Assembly (NCBI RefSeq): GCF_050589845.1
Contig: NZ_JBNGPA010000012.1
Span: 62,001-126,000, forward strand
Reading direction: 5' to 3'
Length of the DNA: 64,000 nucleotides
Origin: Carboxylicivirga agarovorans
GTDB lineage: Bacteria; Bacteroidota; Bacteroidia; Bacteroidales; Marinilabiliaceae
Under the pieces are notes generated by a model, which had not been told where the DNA came from, did no database searches, and saw only the letters and a list, made by a program, of their open reading frames with translations. The position numbers and the translations under genes are program-made. How positions within the stretch are numbered: the stretch's first letter is position 1; every line of letters begins with the position of its first letter. Shown here piece after piece: positions 9,628 through 18,591 of this stretch.

Positions 9628-10878
9628 ATGATATCGGGACATTCAATTCTGTCTATAGTATTAGTTAGTATCGCAATGTTTTTTATCATTATAATGCCAT
9701 TTGTCGGAATGTTATTATTAGCTAAAGCTAAATTAACGACACAAGGAAAAGTAAAACTGACAATAAATGATGAAAAGGAGTGGGATATTCAGGCTGGTTC
9801 ATCACTGCTGGAAAGCTTAAGTAATTTAGAAATTTTCTTACCCTCTGCCTGTGGTGGTAAAGGCACATGTGGTATGTGTAAATGCCGGGTCACCAAAGGC
9901 GGTAGAAGAATTTTGCCAATTGAAGCGGTTTTCTTCAATCGTAAAGAGTGTCAAAACTACTGGCGTTTGGCCTGCCAGGTAAAAGTACAGGAAGATATAA
10001 AGACAGACTTGCCGAAGGATGTTTTAGGTATTAAGAGGTGGAAATGCGAGGTTGTTTCCAATCGTAATGTTGCCTCCTTTATTAAGGAGTGTATTATCAA
10101 GTTACCCAAAGATGAAAGCTTGAATTTCCGTGCAGGGGCGTATGTTCAAGTTTATGTTCCGGAGGTTTACATCAATTATGCTGAAATGATTATTGACGAA
10201 CCTTTCTGCTATGAATGGGATCAAATGCAGATGTGGGATCTCAAGATGAGCAATAATGAAGAAACCTATCGTGTTTATTCCATGGCTAATCCTCCCGCCG
10301 AAAAGGATATTATTGTATTAAATGTTCGTATTGCTACACCACCTATTAGTAAAACTAAATACTTTAAACGGGTGAATCCAGGTATTTGCTCGTCCTATAT
10401 TTTTTCACTCAAACCAGGCGATAAGCTCATGGTTTCAGGCCCTTACGGAGATTTCTATGTAAAAGGGATTGCTAAAGAATTAATTTTCATTGGTGGTGGA
10501 GCCGGTATGGCTCCCTTGCGCTCACAGGTTTTTGACTTGCTTCGCACAAAAAATAGTAATGCAAAAATATCCTTTTGGTATGGTGCCCGCTCAAAGAAAG
10601 AGATCTATTATGAAGAGGCATTAAGGAGTTTAGAAAATGACTTTGATAACTTTCGTTTTACGGTAGCCTTGTCGGACCCCAAAGCTGAAGATAAATGGTC
10701 AGGATTCACAGGGTTCATATCAGATGTAGTTTATGAACAGTACTTACAAAACCATGAAGAACCAGAAGAAGTTGAATATTATGTCTGTGGTCCTCCAAAG
10801 ATGAGCGATGCTGTTCGGCAAATGTTGTATGATTTGGGTGTAGATGATGACAATATTGCATTGGATGAATTTAGTTAA
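9628..10878 (+). CDS. nqrF: NqrF-like NADH:quinone reductase subunit (2Fe-2S/FAD/NADH)
   Basis: Resembles the NADH-oxidising subunit F of the Na+-translocating NADH:quinone oxidoreductase. The 416 residues comprise one N-terminal TM helix (about 8-32), a ferredoxin-like domain with C75-x5-C81-x2-C84-x31-C116 ligating a 2Fe-2S cluster, a flavin-binding motif RVYSMANPP, and a nucleotide-binding motif FIGGGAGMAPLRSQ. The C-terminus ALDEFS resembles the usual NqrF tail. The length matches authentic NqrF (about 405-425). None of nqrA-E is next to it, which is unusual because the six genes normally form one operon. It is either a second copy or a reductase serving another acceptor; the symbol is by similarity. 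Confidence 0.75.
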   Translation: MISGHSILSIVLVSIAMFFIIIMPFVGMLLLAKAKLTTQGKVKLTINDEKEWDIQAGSSLLESLSNLEIFLPSACGGKGTCGMCKCRVTKGGRRILPIEAVFFNRKECQNYWRLACQVKVQEDIKTDLPKDVLGIKRWKCEVVSNRNVASFIKECIIKLPKDESLNFRAGAYVQVYVPEVYINYAEMIIDEPFCYEWDQMQMWDLKMSNNEETYRVYSMANPPAEKDIIVLNVRIATPPISKTKYFKRVNPGICSSYIFSLKPGDKLMVSGPYGDFYVKGIAKELIFIGGGAGMAPLRSQVFDLLRTKNSNAKISFWYGARSKKEIYYEEALRSLENDFDNFRFTVALSDPKAEDKWSGFTGFISDVVYEQYLQNHEEPEEVEYYVCGPPKMSDAVRQMLYDLGVDDDNIALDEFS

Positions 10879-11431
10879 AGCTCTGTTTAAAGATTTTTGT
10901 TGTTGTCAGGATAGATATTTGCTGTGTTGGTGTAATTACACCTCAGTTTGCTAAAGTTGTGCAACTTTGACAAATAGTTTAGGTAGTCTATGATAACCAA
11001 TATATTTAATAAATATCTCACAAAACGCAGTTTACTTGATACCTATTAAATTAATATACACCTAATGATATATGAAAAATGCATATTCGGTAACGGTTGT
11101 ATTACATATTTTTCTTGAGTTCTAATACTTTTCACATGGTACTATAAGAACCGGACATTAACACATACTTCTCTAAGTAAATTATCATGCTTTATAATGT
11201 TTTGTTCAGGATGAAATTTAGTTGAATATCATTAAAAATGGTTGAAAGTCATGAAGTTATTAGTGTATTTATGGTGCTCTATATTAGTGATATAAAGTCA
11301 GTGAACAACAATTAAAACTCCTTGACCAGTTATAAAACCACATCTTCTTTAAAGGCAGATATATTTGACTCATTAGTTTGGCTTAGTGTCGCCAGATGAA
11401 TACGAGAAAATAACATTTAAAGAAGATAACG
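10879..11431. other. Intergenic region with two palindromes, no gene seen
   Basis: This 553-base AT-rich stretch lies between the NqrF-like gene and the first PUL gene. It contains a perfect 14-base palindrome GGTGTAATTACACC at 10929-10942 and a 7-base-arm inverted repeat AAAGTTG/CAACTTT at 10953-10968. Neither has a following T-run, so they look more like operators than terminators. I see no convincing coding sequence. Confidence 0.5.
11360..11367 (+). promoter_or_regulatory. Possible Bacteroidota -7 element (TATATTTG)
   Basis: Exact match to the phylum's -7 consensus TAnnTTTG, about 65 bases before the GH130 start codon. I found no TTG at the expected -33 distance, so this is tentative. 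Confidence 0.3.
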
Positions 11432-12472
11432 ATGAAGCTGAAGAAATTTGAAGGGAATCCAATTTTATCACCAAATCCAGAGAATGAGTGGGAAAGTTTA
11501 GTAGCAACAAATCCTGCTGCCTGGTATGAAGAAGGTACATTTTATTTATTGTATAGAGCTGCCGGAAATGATAAGGAGCACCACATACATATTGGACTAG
11601 CAACAAGTACGGATGGCTTTAATTTTAAGCGTGTTCAGGATAAACCTGTTTTGACACCTGATCCGAATGGTTATGATGCAGGTTCTGTTGAAGACCCAAG
11701 AGTCGTTAAGTTTGGCGATGAGTATTATATGACCTATGCTTTTCGTCCTTATCCTCCAGGACAGTATTGGAAGAACGAATATGACCAGATAGAAGCTCCT
11801 AAGTTAAGTGAGTTTGCTCCTAAGTGTTTAAAAGAGAATGTAGGAAATACTGCTTTAGCTATTTCAAAAGACCTGGTTAACTTTAAAAAAGTTGGGCGAC
11901 TAACAGAGCCAAGCCTTGATGACCGTGATGTGATCTTATTCCCGGAGAAGATAAATGGTAAGTTTTACATGCTTCATCGTCCTAAGAATTATGTTGGTGA
12001 AGAATATGGAACTGATGCACCGGCCATCTGGATAAAATCCTCAGATGATATGATGTCATGGAATGTTGAAAGCAAACTTCTTCTTAAAGGAGAGGAATGG
12101 TGGGAACCCAAGGTTGGAGGCAATACACCTCCTCTTAAGACAGATGAGGGCTGGTTGATGCTTTATCACGGGGTAGATAAGAATTTCACCTACCGTTTGG
12201 GAGCCTGTTTGTTAGATCTTAATGACCCAACTAAAATACTTTACCGTACTCAGGATTTTATTCTGGAACCCGAAACAGATATTGAGAAGAACGGATTATA
12301 CAAATGGGGTGTAGTATTCCCAACAGGTAATGTTATTGTAGATGATACTTTGTATGTGTACTATGGTGCTTCAGACCAATGGTGTTGTGCTGCTACAGCT
12401 AATATTCATGAGTTGGTGCAATTTATTAAGGATAATACCAAAGTAAACCAACTATCTGAACCGGCTGTCTAA
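11432..12472 (+). CDS. GH130-family glycoside phosphorylase/hydrolase
   Basis: A 346-residue five-bladed beta-propeller enzyme of family GH130, whose members cleave beta-mannosidic linkages, mostly by phosphorolysis. Recognisable motifs are GNPILSPNPENEWES at the N-terminus, TNPAAW..GTFYLLYRA, and SVEDPRVVKFGDEYYMTYAF, where Asp88 corresponds to the family's catalytic acid. There is no signal peptide, so it acts in the cytoplasm. A sodium symporter gene follows 18 bases downstream and then a sulfatase 12 bases later, forming an operon consistent with uptake of a saccharide and its intracellular breakdown. Phosphorylase versus hydrolase and the exact substrate cannot be decided by eye. Confidence 0.82.
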   Translation: MKLKKFEGNPILSPNPENEWESLVATNPAAWYEEGTFYLLYRAAGNDKEHHIHIGLATSTDGFNFKRVQDKPVLTPDPNGYDAGSVEDPRVVKFGDEYYMTYAFRPYPPGQYWKNEYDQIEAPKLSEFAPKCLKENVGNTALAISKDLVNFKKVGRLTEPSLDDRDVILFPEKINGKFYMLHRPKNYVGEEYGTDAPAIWIKSSDDMMSWNVESKLLLKGEEWWEPKVGGNTPPLKTDEGWLMLYHGVDKNFTYRLGACLLDLNDPTKILYRTQDFILEPETDIEKNGLYKWGVVFPTGNVIVDDTLYVYYGASDQWCCAATANIHELVQFIKDNTKVNQLSEPAV

Positions 12473-12490
12473 TCTTAATCTAACATAACT

Positions 12491-14125
12491 ATGAATATTA
12501 GTGCAATTGATATAACCATACTGGTTATCTTTTTGGTCAGCATCATCTGGTGGGCTCTGAAGAATGGCAAGAGCCAGGATTCAGATTCCTATTTTTTAGC
12601 GGGCCGAAGTATGACCTGGCCGGTGATAGGTCTTTCATTATTTGCAGCCAGTGTTTCAAGTTCCACCCTTATGGGACACTCTGGTGAGGGTTTTATTAGT
12701 GGTATTGCGGTGTTTAACTACAACTGGATATCGGTATTGGTCATGGTGTTTTTCGCCTTGTTCTTTTTACCCTTTTATATCAAATCGGGCATTTTTACCA
12801 TGCCTGAGTTTCTTGAGAGGCGTTTTGATAAGAAGTCACGTTACTACTTCTCATTTATCACCATCTTCGGCAATGTATTTTTGGATGCAGCAGCTACCTT
12901 ATACACAGGAGCCTTGATTATCAAGTTGATTTTCCCGGATTTAGAGCTGTTTACCATCATTATCATCATGGCAGCAGTGGCTGGTAGTTACACCATTATT
13001 GGAGGATTATCATCGGCCATTAACGCCGATATGATACAGGCTGCTGTGCTAATTATTGGTTCTGCCATCTTATACTTCTTCGCCCTTGATTCAATCGGCG
13101 GATGGGAGGAGTTATATGCCCGCTTCAACGAAGGTGTGTGGTTAAAACTAACCCGACCCATGAGCGACCCTACGGTACCCTGGTTGGGCATGTGGATAGG
13201 GATTCCAATTTTAGGTTTTTACTTCTGGGCCAACAACCAGGTAATGGTACAGCGTGTTCTTTCTGCCAAAACCATTGACCATGGTCGAAAAGGTGTCTTA
13301 TTTGTGGGATTCCTGTACCTTTTTACGCTGTTTATTTTTATTCTGCCTGGCTTAATTGCACGGGGTATTAACTTGTTTGGAGTAGAAAACCTGCCATATG
13401 ATATGATTGATGGTAGCACATTGAAATCAAGTTTTGGCATTAACACAGACCAGGTGTATCCACGCATGATAGTGAAATTATTACCTGTTGGCTTGATAGG
13501 TATTATCCTGGCTGCCATGATATCAGCATTGACATCCACCTTAAGTGCTACCCTAAGTTCCGTGTCAACCTTATTCACAATGGACTTTTATAAGCGATTT
13601 CATCCATCTGCCGATGGCAAAAAGTTGGTTTGGGTGGGACGTATAACCTCATTCCTTGTATTAGTATTTGCTGTTTTCTGGGCACCTATCATACAGCAGT
13701 TTGATTCATTGGTCGCCTATTACCAGGAAGTGACATCTTACCTGGCACCACCTATTGTTGGAACCTTCTTTATTGGATTATTCTGGAAACGTTCCAATGA
13801 AAAAGGTGCTTTTGCAGGCTTGATGTCGGGATTATTATTAGCAGCCATCATAATGGTTAGTAAATATGTGTTAGGTATGGATATACAACTTCACTTTCTA
13901 TTGTTAGCACCTATTATTTTGGTGTTGAGTGTGATTGTTAATGTTGTTGTTAGTTTGATGAGCCATATGCCTGACAAGGATAAGGTCAAGCAAAATACCT
14001 GGACACTTGATATCTGGAAACAGGAAACAGAAGAGCTTACAAATGTGGTGTGGTACAAGAATTTTAGAGTGTTGTCTATGCTATTGGTTATGGCCTGTTT
14101 CACCATGTACTTTATTTTCTTTTAA
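12491..14125 (+). CDS. Sodium:solute symporter (SSS family)
   Basis: Inner-membrane Na+-coupled importer of 544 residues with about 14 TM segments. The SSS signature is clear: SYFLAGRSMTWPVIGLSLFAASVSSSTLMG near residues 34-62, then EFLERRF, and SALTSTLSATLSSVSTLFTMDFYKR around 345-370, which lines the second sodium site in this family. The homologues found in PULs carry monosaccharides or small oligosaccharides released in the periplasm. It lies between the GH130 gene and a sulfatase gene with short gaps, implying co-transcription and a role in bringing desulfated sugars to the GH130 enzyme. Confidence 0.9.
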   Translation: MNISAIDITILVIFLVSIIWWALKNGKSQDSDSYFLAGRSMTWPVIGLSLFAASVSSSTLMGHSGEGFISGIAVFNYNWISVLVMVFFALFFLPFYIKSGIFTMPEFLERRFDKKSRYYFSFITIFGNVFLDAAATLYTGALIIKLIFPDLELFTIIIIMAAVAGSYTIIGGLSSAINADMIQAAVLIIGSAILYFFALDSIGGWEELYARFNEGVWLKLTRPMSDPTVPWLGMWIGIPILGFYFWANNQVMVQRVLSAKTIDHGRKGVLFVGFLYLFTLFIFILPGLIARGINLFGVENLPYDMIDGSTLKSSFGINTDQVYPRMIVKLLPVGLIGIILAAMISALTSTLSATLSSVSTLFTMDFYKRFHPSADGKKLVWVGRITSFLVLVFAVFWAPIIQQFDSLVAYYQEVTSYLAPPIVGTFFIGLFWKRSNEKGAFAGLMSGLLLAAIIMVSKYVLGMDIQLHFLLLAPIILVLSVIVNVVVSLMSHMPDKDKVKQNTWTLDIWKQETEELTNVVWYKNFRVLSMLLVMACFTMYFIFF

Positions 14126-14137
14126 ATCTGTAACAAA

Positions 14138-15622
14138 ATGATTAGAAATATATTTATTGCTTCATTTACAGTGTTTATGCTGGTAAGTTGTACGTTGAAG
14201 TCTGTTAAAACTGTAAAGCAACCCAACTTCCTGTTTGTATTGGTCGATGACCAGCCATACGATGCATTAGGTGTAAATGGGCGTTACCCCTTCCTGCAAA
14301 CACCCAATATGGACCGTTTAGCCAAAGAGGGGGTGTTATTTGAAAACTATTTTTGTACCCAATCTATCTGTTCACCTTCACGTGCCAGTTTTTTAACGGG
14401 TACATATGCACATATTCATGGTGTTAATCAGAATAACAAGCATGTGGATCCAGACTGGAATCAATTCAGGCCTTACACACAGTTGTTGCAGGAGGCAGGT
14501 TACCAAACAGCGCATGTGGGTAAAATACATATGGCACACAAAAAAGGGCCTGAGCACATTCGCCCCGGTTTTGATTATTGGTTTAGCTTTAACGGGCAGG
14601 GTGATTATTTCGACCCTAAAGTGAATGATAATGGTCGTGAATACCAGGAAGAAGGGTATATGACAGATATTTTAACTGACAAAGCAATTAGCTGGTTAAA
14701 AGAGAAGCGCGATAAGAGCAAACCTTTCAGTTTGAATTTATGGCATAAGGCAGTACATGAAAATCACTCACCGGCTCCGCGTCACAATGACCTTTATACC
14801 GGGGAGCAGTTGCCTGAGCCACCTCATGGAATGCTTAACGAAACTTTTGCAAGCAAACCGGAATGGCAACGTATTAAAGCAGCTGATGCGAAATGGAAAG
14901 AATATGTACCTGTGGATTCATTACCCGTTAAGAATTGGCCGGTTAAAGGAGATAAGTTTATGCGCTTGTTGAAAACCCTAAAGGCGGTGGATGAATCGTT
15001 GGGTAAGGTGTTGGCAACACTTGAAGAAATGGGAGAGTTGGAAAATACGGTAATTATTTACAGTAGCGATAACGGCTATTTTATGGGTGAACACGGCTAC
15101 TGGGATAAGCGCATTGCCTACGAAGCATCAATGCGAATTCCTATGCTTATACGTTATCCAAAATTGATTCAGCCAAAATCACACATCAATGAAATATGTT
15201 TGAATGTAGATATGGCACCTACTATTCTTGAATTAGCTGGTGTTGAACAACCCGAATACATGCAGGGCGAGTCAATGGTGAACCTGCTGAAGTATCAAAA
15301 GGATGATGAGTGGCGTCAGTCCATGCTGTTCCAGTATTATGTAGATGATGAATATCCCTATGCCGGACCTGATATGCTTGCCGTACGCACAGATAAGTAC
15401 AAGCTGGTAGATTGTTTTTTAGAGCATGATATTGATGAGTTGTACGACCTTGAGAAAGATCCGGGTGAGATGAAGAACCTGATTGGATTACCGGAATATG
15501 CCGAGGTGGAAGCGCAGTTGCGACAAGAAATAGAACGCTTAAAAACGCAATATAATTATAACCCCGATCGCGACTGGTGGTTGCGCCAGGTTGCACCGAC
15601 TAAAAAAGGGAAAAAACACTAG
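14138..15622 (+). CDS. S1-family sulfatase, lipoprotein
   Basis: Type I sulfatase that hydrolyses sulfate esters on a carbohydrate using a formylglycine made from Cys78 in the motif C-S-P-S-R-A-S-F-L-T-G. The 494-residue protein starts with a lipoprotein signal (lipobox LVSC, Cys18), so it is membrane-anchored. Metal and sulfate-site elements are present: LVDDQPYDALGV near the N-terminus, HVGKIHM, and SSDNGYFMGEHGYWDKR. The C-terminal sub-domain has the usual ELYDLEKDPGEMKNL. It is the third gene of the GH130-symporter operon. The overall pattern resembles the plant-choline/GlcNAc-6-sulfatase-like branch, but no subfamily can be assigned by inspection. No maturation enzyme is encoded in the window. 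Confidence 0.9.
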   Translation: MIRNIFIASFTVFMLVSCTLKSVKTVKQPNFLFVLVDDQPYDALGVNGRYPFLQTPNMDRLAKEGVLFENYFCTQSICSPSRASFLTGTYAHIHGVNQNNKHVDPDWNQFRPYTQLLQEAGYQTAHVGKIHMAHKKGPEHIRPGFDYWFSFNGQGDYFDPKVNDNGREYQEEGYMTDILTDKAISWLKEKRDKSKPFSLNLWHKAVHENHSPAPRHNDLYTGEQLPEPPHGMLNETFASKPEWQRIKAADAKWKEYVPVDSLPVKNWPVKGDKFMRLLKTLKAVDESLGKVLATLEEMGELENTVIIYSSDNGYFMGEHGYWDKRIAYEASMRIPMLIRYPKLIQPKSHINEICLNVDMAPTILELAGVEQPEYMQGESMVNLLKYQKDDEWRQSMLFQYYVDDEYPYAGPDMLAVRTDKYKLVDCFLEHDIDELYDLEKDPGEMKNLIGLPEYAEVEAQLRQEIERLKTQYNYNPDRDWWLRQVAPTKKGKKH

Positions 15623-15682
15623 AACTGGATTTTAATTGTACCTGAGTAACCGTAAAAGCGGTTTTGTAAGTTTGTTAAAAGG

Positions 15683-15713
15683 CCTCTATCAACACAGTTG
15701 GTAGAGGTTTTTT
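15683..15713 (+). terminator. Rho-independent terminator after the GH130-SSS-sulfatase operon
   Basis: Stem CCTCTATCAAC/GTTGGTAGAGG (one G-T pair) with a short loop, followed by TTTTTT, about 60 bases after the sulfatase stop codon. Confidence 0.75.
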
Positions 15714-15851
15714 GATTAGGCAGAGTAGGTTAATCATCTGTATGATAATTAGCTGTTAGAATTTAAACCTTTATGGTTAGTAAACGATATCAACTTGTTG
15801 TGAGCAAGGTAATTTAGCATCTAGCTAATTATTAAGACTAAATCCAACAAA

Positions 15852-16481
15852 ATGAAAAAAACAATTATCAACCAGTTTAACTCTATTGGACTTATTTTCG
15901 TTGCAATGATGTTGTTAAGTCAGTCTCATCCTGTCAGTGCTAAGGGGAAACGCTCCAATGCCGACAAAAAGACTATCAATCTGACCGGATATGTAATCCG
16001 GGATATTACGCCGGAGTCAGCATTGTTATACTTTGTTGAAACGGATGGTACCAGACGATTGATTGCCAAAAGTGCATTTAATCAATGTGCCACCAAGTAC
16101 AAGGAAATTAAAGGCAGAAAGGTAAAACTTGATGTGCTTTTAGCGAAGGACAAGGAAAACAGTGACATCCGAAAAGTAGTATCAGCTGATATCATAGAAT
16201 TGCCAAAGGTTGTAATAGACGAATTAAAACCAAAGATTTTTAAAGGGAAAGCATCCAAAGTCTTTGAGCAGGAAGGGCTTTTATTTGCAACCATGGTCAA
16301 TAAGCACTGGAATTGGATGTTTGATGCCGATGACGGGAACATCTACGTTTTAAACTGGAATGCCTGTGGTGTACATGAGTTTACTTTACCCATGTATAAA
16401 TATAAAAGAGCCACTATTAAGGGAAAAATCATTGCTGCTGACGGTAATCTATTCATAGATTCAATTGAAAGTATTGAATAA
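15852..16481 (+). CDS. Hypothetical secreted protein
   Basis: I do not recognise the family. The 209-residue product has a signal peptide (about 1-30, ending VSAKG). The mature part alternates short beta-type stretches in two similar halves: INLTGYVIRDITPESALLYFV..DGT with KVKLDVLLAK, then GKASKVFEQEGLLFATMV..DADDGNIYVLN with ATIKGKIIAADGNLFIDSIE. This suggests two small beta-barrel (OB-like) units, an inference from pattern only. It stands alone between the first PUL operon and a minus-strand sulfatase, after a terminator, so it has its own promoter. A role in the PUL is possible but unsupported. Confidence 0.7.
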   Translation: MKKTIINQFNSIGLIFVAMMLLSQSHPVSAKGKRSNADKKTINLTGYVIRDITPESALLYFVETDGTRRLIAKSAFNQCATKYKEIKGRKVKLDVLLAKDKENSDIRKVVSADIIELPKVVIDELKPKIFKGKASKVFEQEGLLFATMVNKHWNWMFDADDGNIYVLNWNACGVHEFTLPMYKYKRATIKGKIIAADGNLFIDSIESIE

Positions 16482-16803
16482 TGAAGAGGTGCAGGTGAAT
16501 TTGAGATTAATCTTTTTGGATATGAGTTTACAAGAAATAGATACGAAAGACATAGAGTTTATTACGTTGCATTTTCATAATGGTATATCAAGAAGCTGTC
16601 GATTAATCGAATTAGATAATTGATAAAGGACTTTTATTTATTGTTGTAAATCTTTCAAGTACTGATAAACCAATTGTCGTATTGCAAAATGAATATCTCG
16701 AATCTTGATTTAATTAGGGTGAAAAAGTCGCCTCTGCTATTTTTCAAATAGAATTCAATGAGTCTTCCTAAAAATGTGATGATAGTTAAAAATATTTTTA
16801 AGT

Positions 16804-16836
16804 GAAACCTGTGAATCTAACTTCATAGGTTTTTTC
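16804..16836 (+). terminator. Terminator-like hairpin, plus strand
   Basis: AAACCTGTGAA and TTCATAGGTTT form an 11-base stem with one G-T pair, followed by T-rich sequence. It lies about 320 bases after the nearest plus-strand gene. Confidence 0.5.
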
Positions 16837-16900
16837 ATGTATAAAGTTTGAGGTTTCCTATCCTATATTGCAACCAATATATGCTATGTCCATAATTGAC

Positions 16901-16936
16901 ATAAAAAACAAAGTCAGACCGTTTTGCGGCCTGACT
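16901..16936 (-). terminator. Rho-independent terminator of the minus-strand sulfatase operon
   Basis: Read on the minus strand: stem AGTCAGGCCG/CGGTCTGACT (one G-T pair), loop CAAAA, then a T-rich run at 16901-16911. It lies about 50 bases after the stop codon of the sulfatase ending at 16985. Confidence 0.75.
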
Positions 16937-16984
16937 CTGGTTTTATCAAATACTGATATTCACGATAAGGTCTGCCTTGAAATA

Positions 16985-18562
16985 TTAGGAGCGATACAGG
17001 TAGTTGATTTTGGCTCCTTTCCAACCCGTCTCATCTAACCAGTTTTGCAAGGCGTTTTCCAGCTCAAGAATTTGCTCCTTATAAGCACTGTCATTAATAA
17101 TGTTTTCTGTTTCATTCGAATCATTCTTCAAATCATAAAAGAAGCGATCTCCATCATGGAAGATGATTAACTTGAATTGCTCATTGCGAACCATAAAAGA
17201 TCCTTTTGAATCTTCCAACACCTCACGACTACCATTGGGATTAGGTTTTATTCGCTCACAAAATGAGTATTTGGGAGCCATTGATTTATCCTTTTCTCCG
17301 GTTAGGAAAGGAATTAAATCTACGCCTGCCACATCTTGTTCAAACGGTGTTTCAGTTATAGCTAGAATGGTTGGTTTCATATCTACCAGGCTCACTGGAA
17401 TGTCTGAAACAGCAGGTTGTAGTAGCTTCGGATAACGGATTATGAAAGGGATAGCCGCTTGTTCTTCGTAAAACGATTCATTAACCTTCCATACCATGCC
17501 GTGGCCTCCCATCATATCACCATGGTCTGAAGTGAAGATGATCAGGGTTTCATCTATAATACCTTGTTTCTCTAGTTCCGCCAATATCTTACCTACCCTG
17601 TCGTCGAGGTATTTTACTGCTCCATAATAGATACGCATAAACTCTTTAAGCCCTTCGTCTCCATAGCCTTTTACCATTCTTCGTGACCATGAGTTATCAA
17701 ATTTCTTATCCGGAAATTGGCTTGCAGGCATCTGTAAAGAATCAGGATTAAATAAGCCATAGTATGGGTCCGGAACAAAGTTAGGGTCGTGTGGCCAGAT
17801 GAAAGAGGTTGTAATCATAAACGGATCGTTATCGGATGTAGCGCTTCGAATTCTATCAACCGTCAGATTAGCTAACTTATCGTCAATCCAAACCTCTGGA
17901 GTTAATCTTAATCGTCCCATTTTAATAGGAAAGTCCTTATTGTTATGATCCGCCCACAAAGCTTCAAGATAATCCCTTTTTTCTTTCATATAAGGGCTAA
18001 CTTCTACTGGCCAAAACTGATTGTAAAAATTCATCCAATCCTTACCGTCATCTTTACGAACAGTAATGCCCTTGTCTTCCATTTCTTTTTTGTACTGGTA
18101 GCCATAGTCGTACTGGTCGGTATAGTAAGGCAAATAATTTAAGGAATCGCTCTCAATGTGCCACTTTCCAAATTGATGGGTTTTATACCCCTTTTTATTC
18201 AATAATTTACCAGTTGTTTCATCCTCAAGAGTGATGCCTTCCTTTTGCTTGAACCCCAGGTTATGGGCCACACCATGTTGATGCGGATAAAGCCCGGTTA
18301 CAATCGAGGCCCGGGAAGGTGAACAAAAAGGAGTTGTGCTATAGGCTTTTGTAAATCGTACGCCTTCCTTGGCAATTCGATCGATATTGGGCGTTGGCAC
18401 AGGCCCTCCATAGCAACTTAAGGCTTCATAATTCAACTGGTCGCACATAATCACTAATACATTGGGGTGCTTTTCCTTTTCAATATCCTTTGAGGGTTTG
18501 TAAGCAGCACCCAGAATAATCAGAATTAGCCCTGCAAAACCATATTTAAATGTTTTGTTCAT
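16985..18562 (-). CDS. S1-family sulfatase
   Basis: Sulfatase of 525 residues with an N-terminal hydrophobic segment (about 8-20) acting as signal peptide or anchor. The formylglycine motif is C80-S-P-S-R-A-S-I-V-T-G, followed by LYPHQHGVAHN. Further active-site elements are VIMCDQLNYEALSCYGG at the N-terminus, HQFGKWH, and SDHGDMMGGHGMVWK. It is the second gene of a minus-strand pair with the lipoprotein esterase, which ends 29 bases upstream, so both are probably on one transcript. The sugar carrying the target sulfate cannot be deduced. It differs from the other five sulfatases in the middle region, so it probably addresses a different sulfate position. Confidence 0.9.
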   Translation of the reverse strand: MNKTFKYGFAGLILIILGAAYKPSKDIEKEKHPNVLVIMCDQLNYEALSCYGGPVPTPNIDRIAKEGVRFTKAYSTTPFCSPSRASIVTGLYPHQHGVAHNLGFKQKEGITLEDETTGKLLNKKGYKTHQFGKWHIESDSLNYLPYYTDQYDYGYQYKKEMEDKGITVRKDDGKDWMNFYNQFWPVEVSPYMKEKRDYLEALWADHNNKDFPIKMGRLRLTPEVWIDDKLANLTVDRIRSATSDNDPFMITTSFIWPHDPNFVPDPYYGLFNPDSLQMPASQFPDKKFDNSWSRRMVKGYGDEGLKEFMRIYYGAVKYLDDRVGKILAELEKQGIIDETLIIFTSDHGDMMGGHGMVWKVNESFYEEQAAIPFIIRYPKLLQPAVSDIPVSLVDMKPTILAITETPFEQDVAGVDLIPFLTGEKDKSMAPKYSFCERIKPNPNGSREVLEDSKGSFMVRNEQFKLIIFHDGDRFFYDLKNDSNETENIINDSAYKEQILELENALQNWLDETGWKGAKINYLYRS

Positions 18563-18591
18563 AGATTTATAATTAAACTATTAATAGATGT

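Larger units (their letters stand above)
16482..16984. other. Intergenic region between convergent genes
   Basis: This 503-base AT-rich stretch holds two hairpins, listed separately. It also contains a 33-codon open frame (16522-16623, plus strand) with no recognisable features and no strong ribosome-binding site. I see no convincing gene. Confidence 0.5.

Noticed and set aside
16522..16623. 33-codon open frame between convergent genes
   Set aside because: No signal, motif or translation signal that would set it apart from chance in AT-rich DNA.
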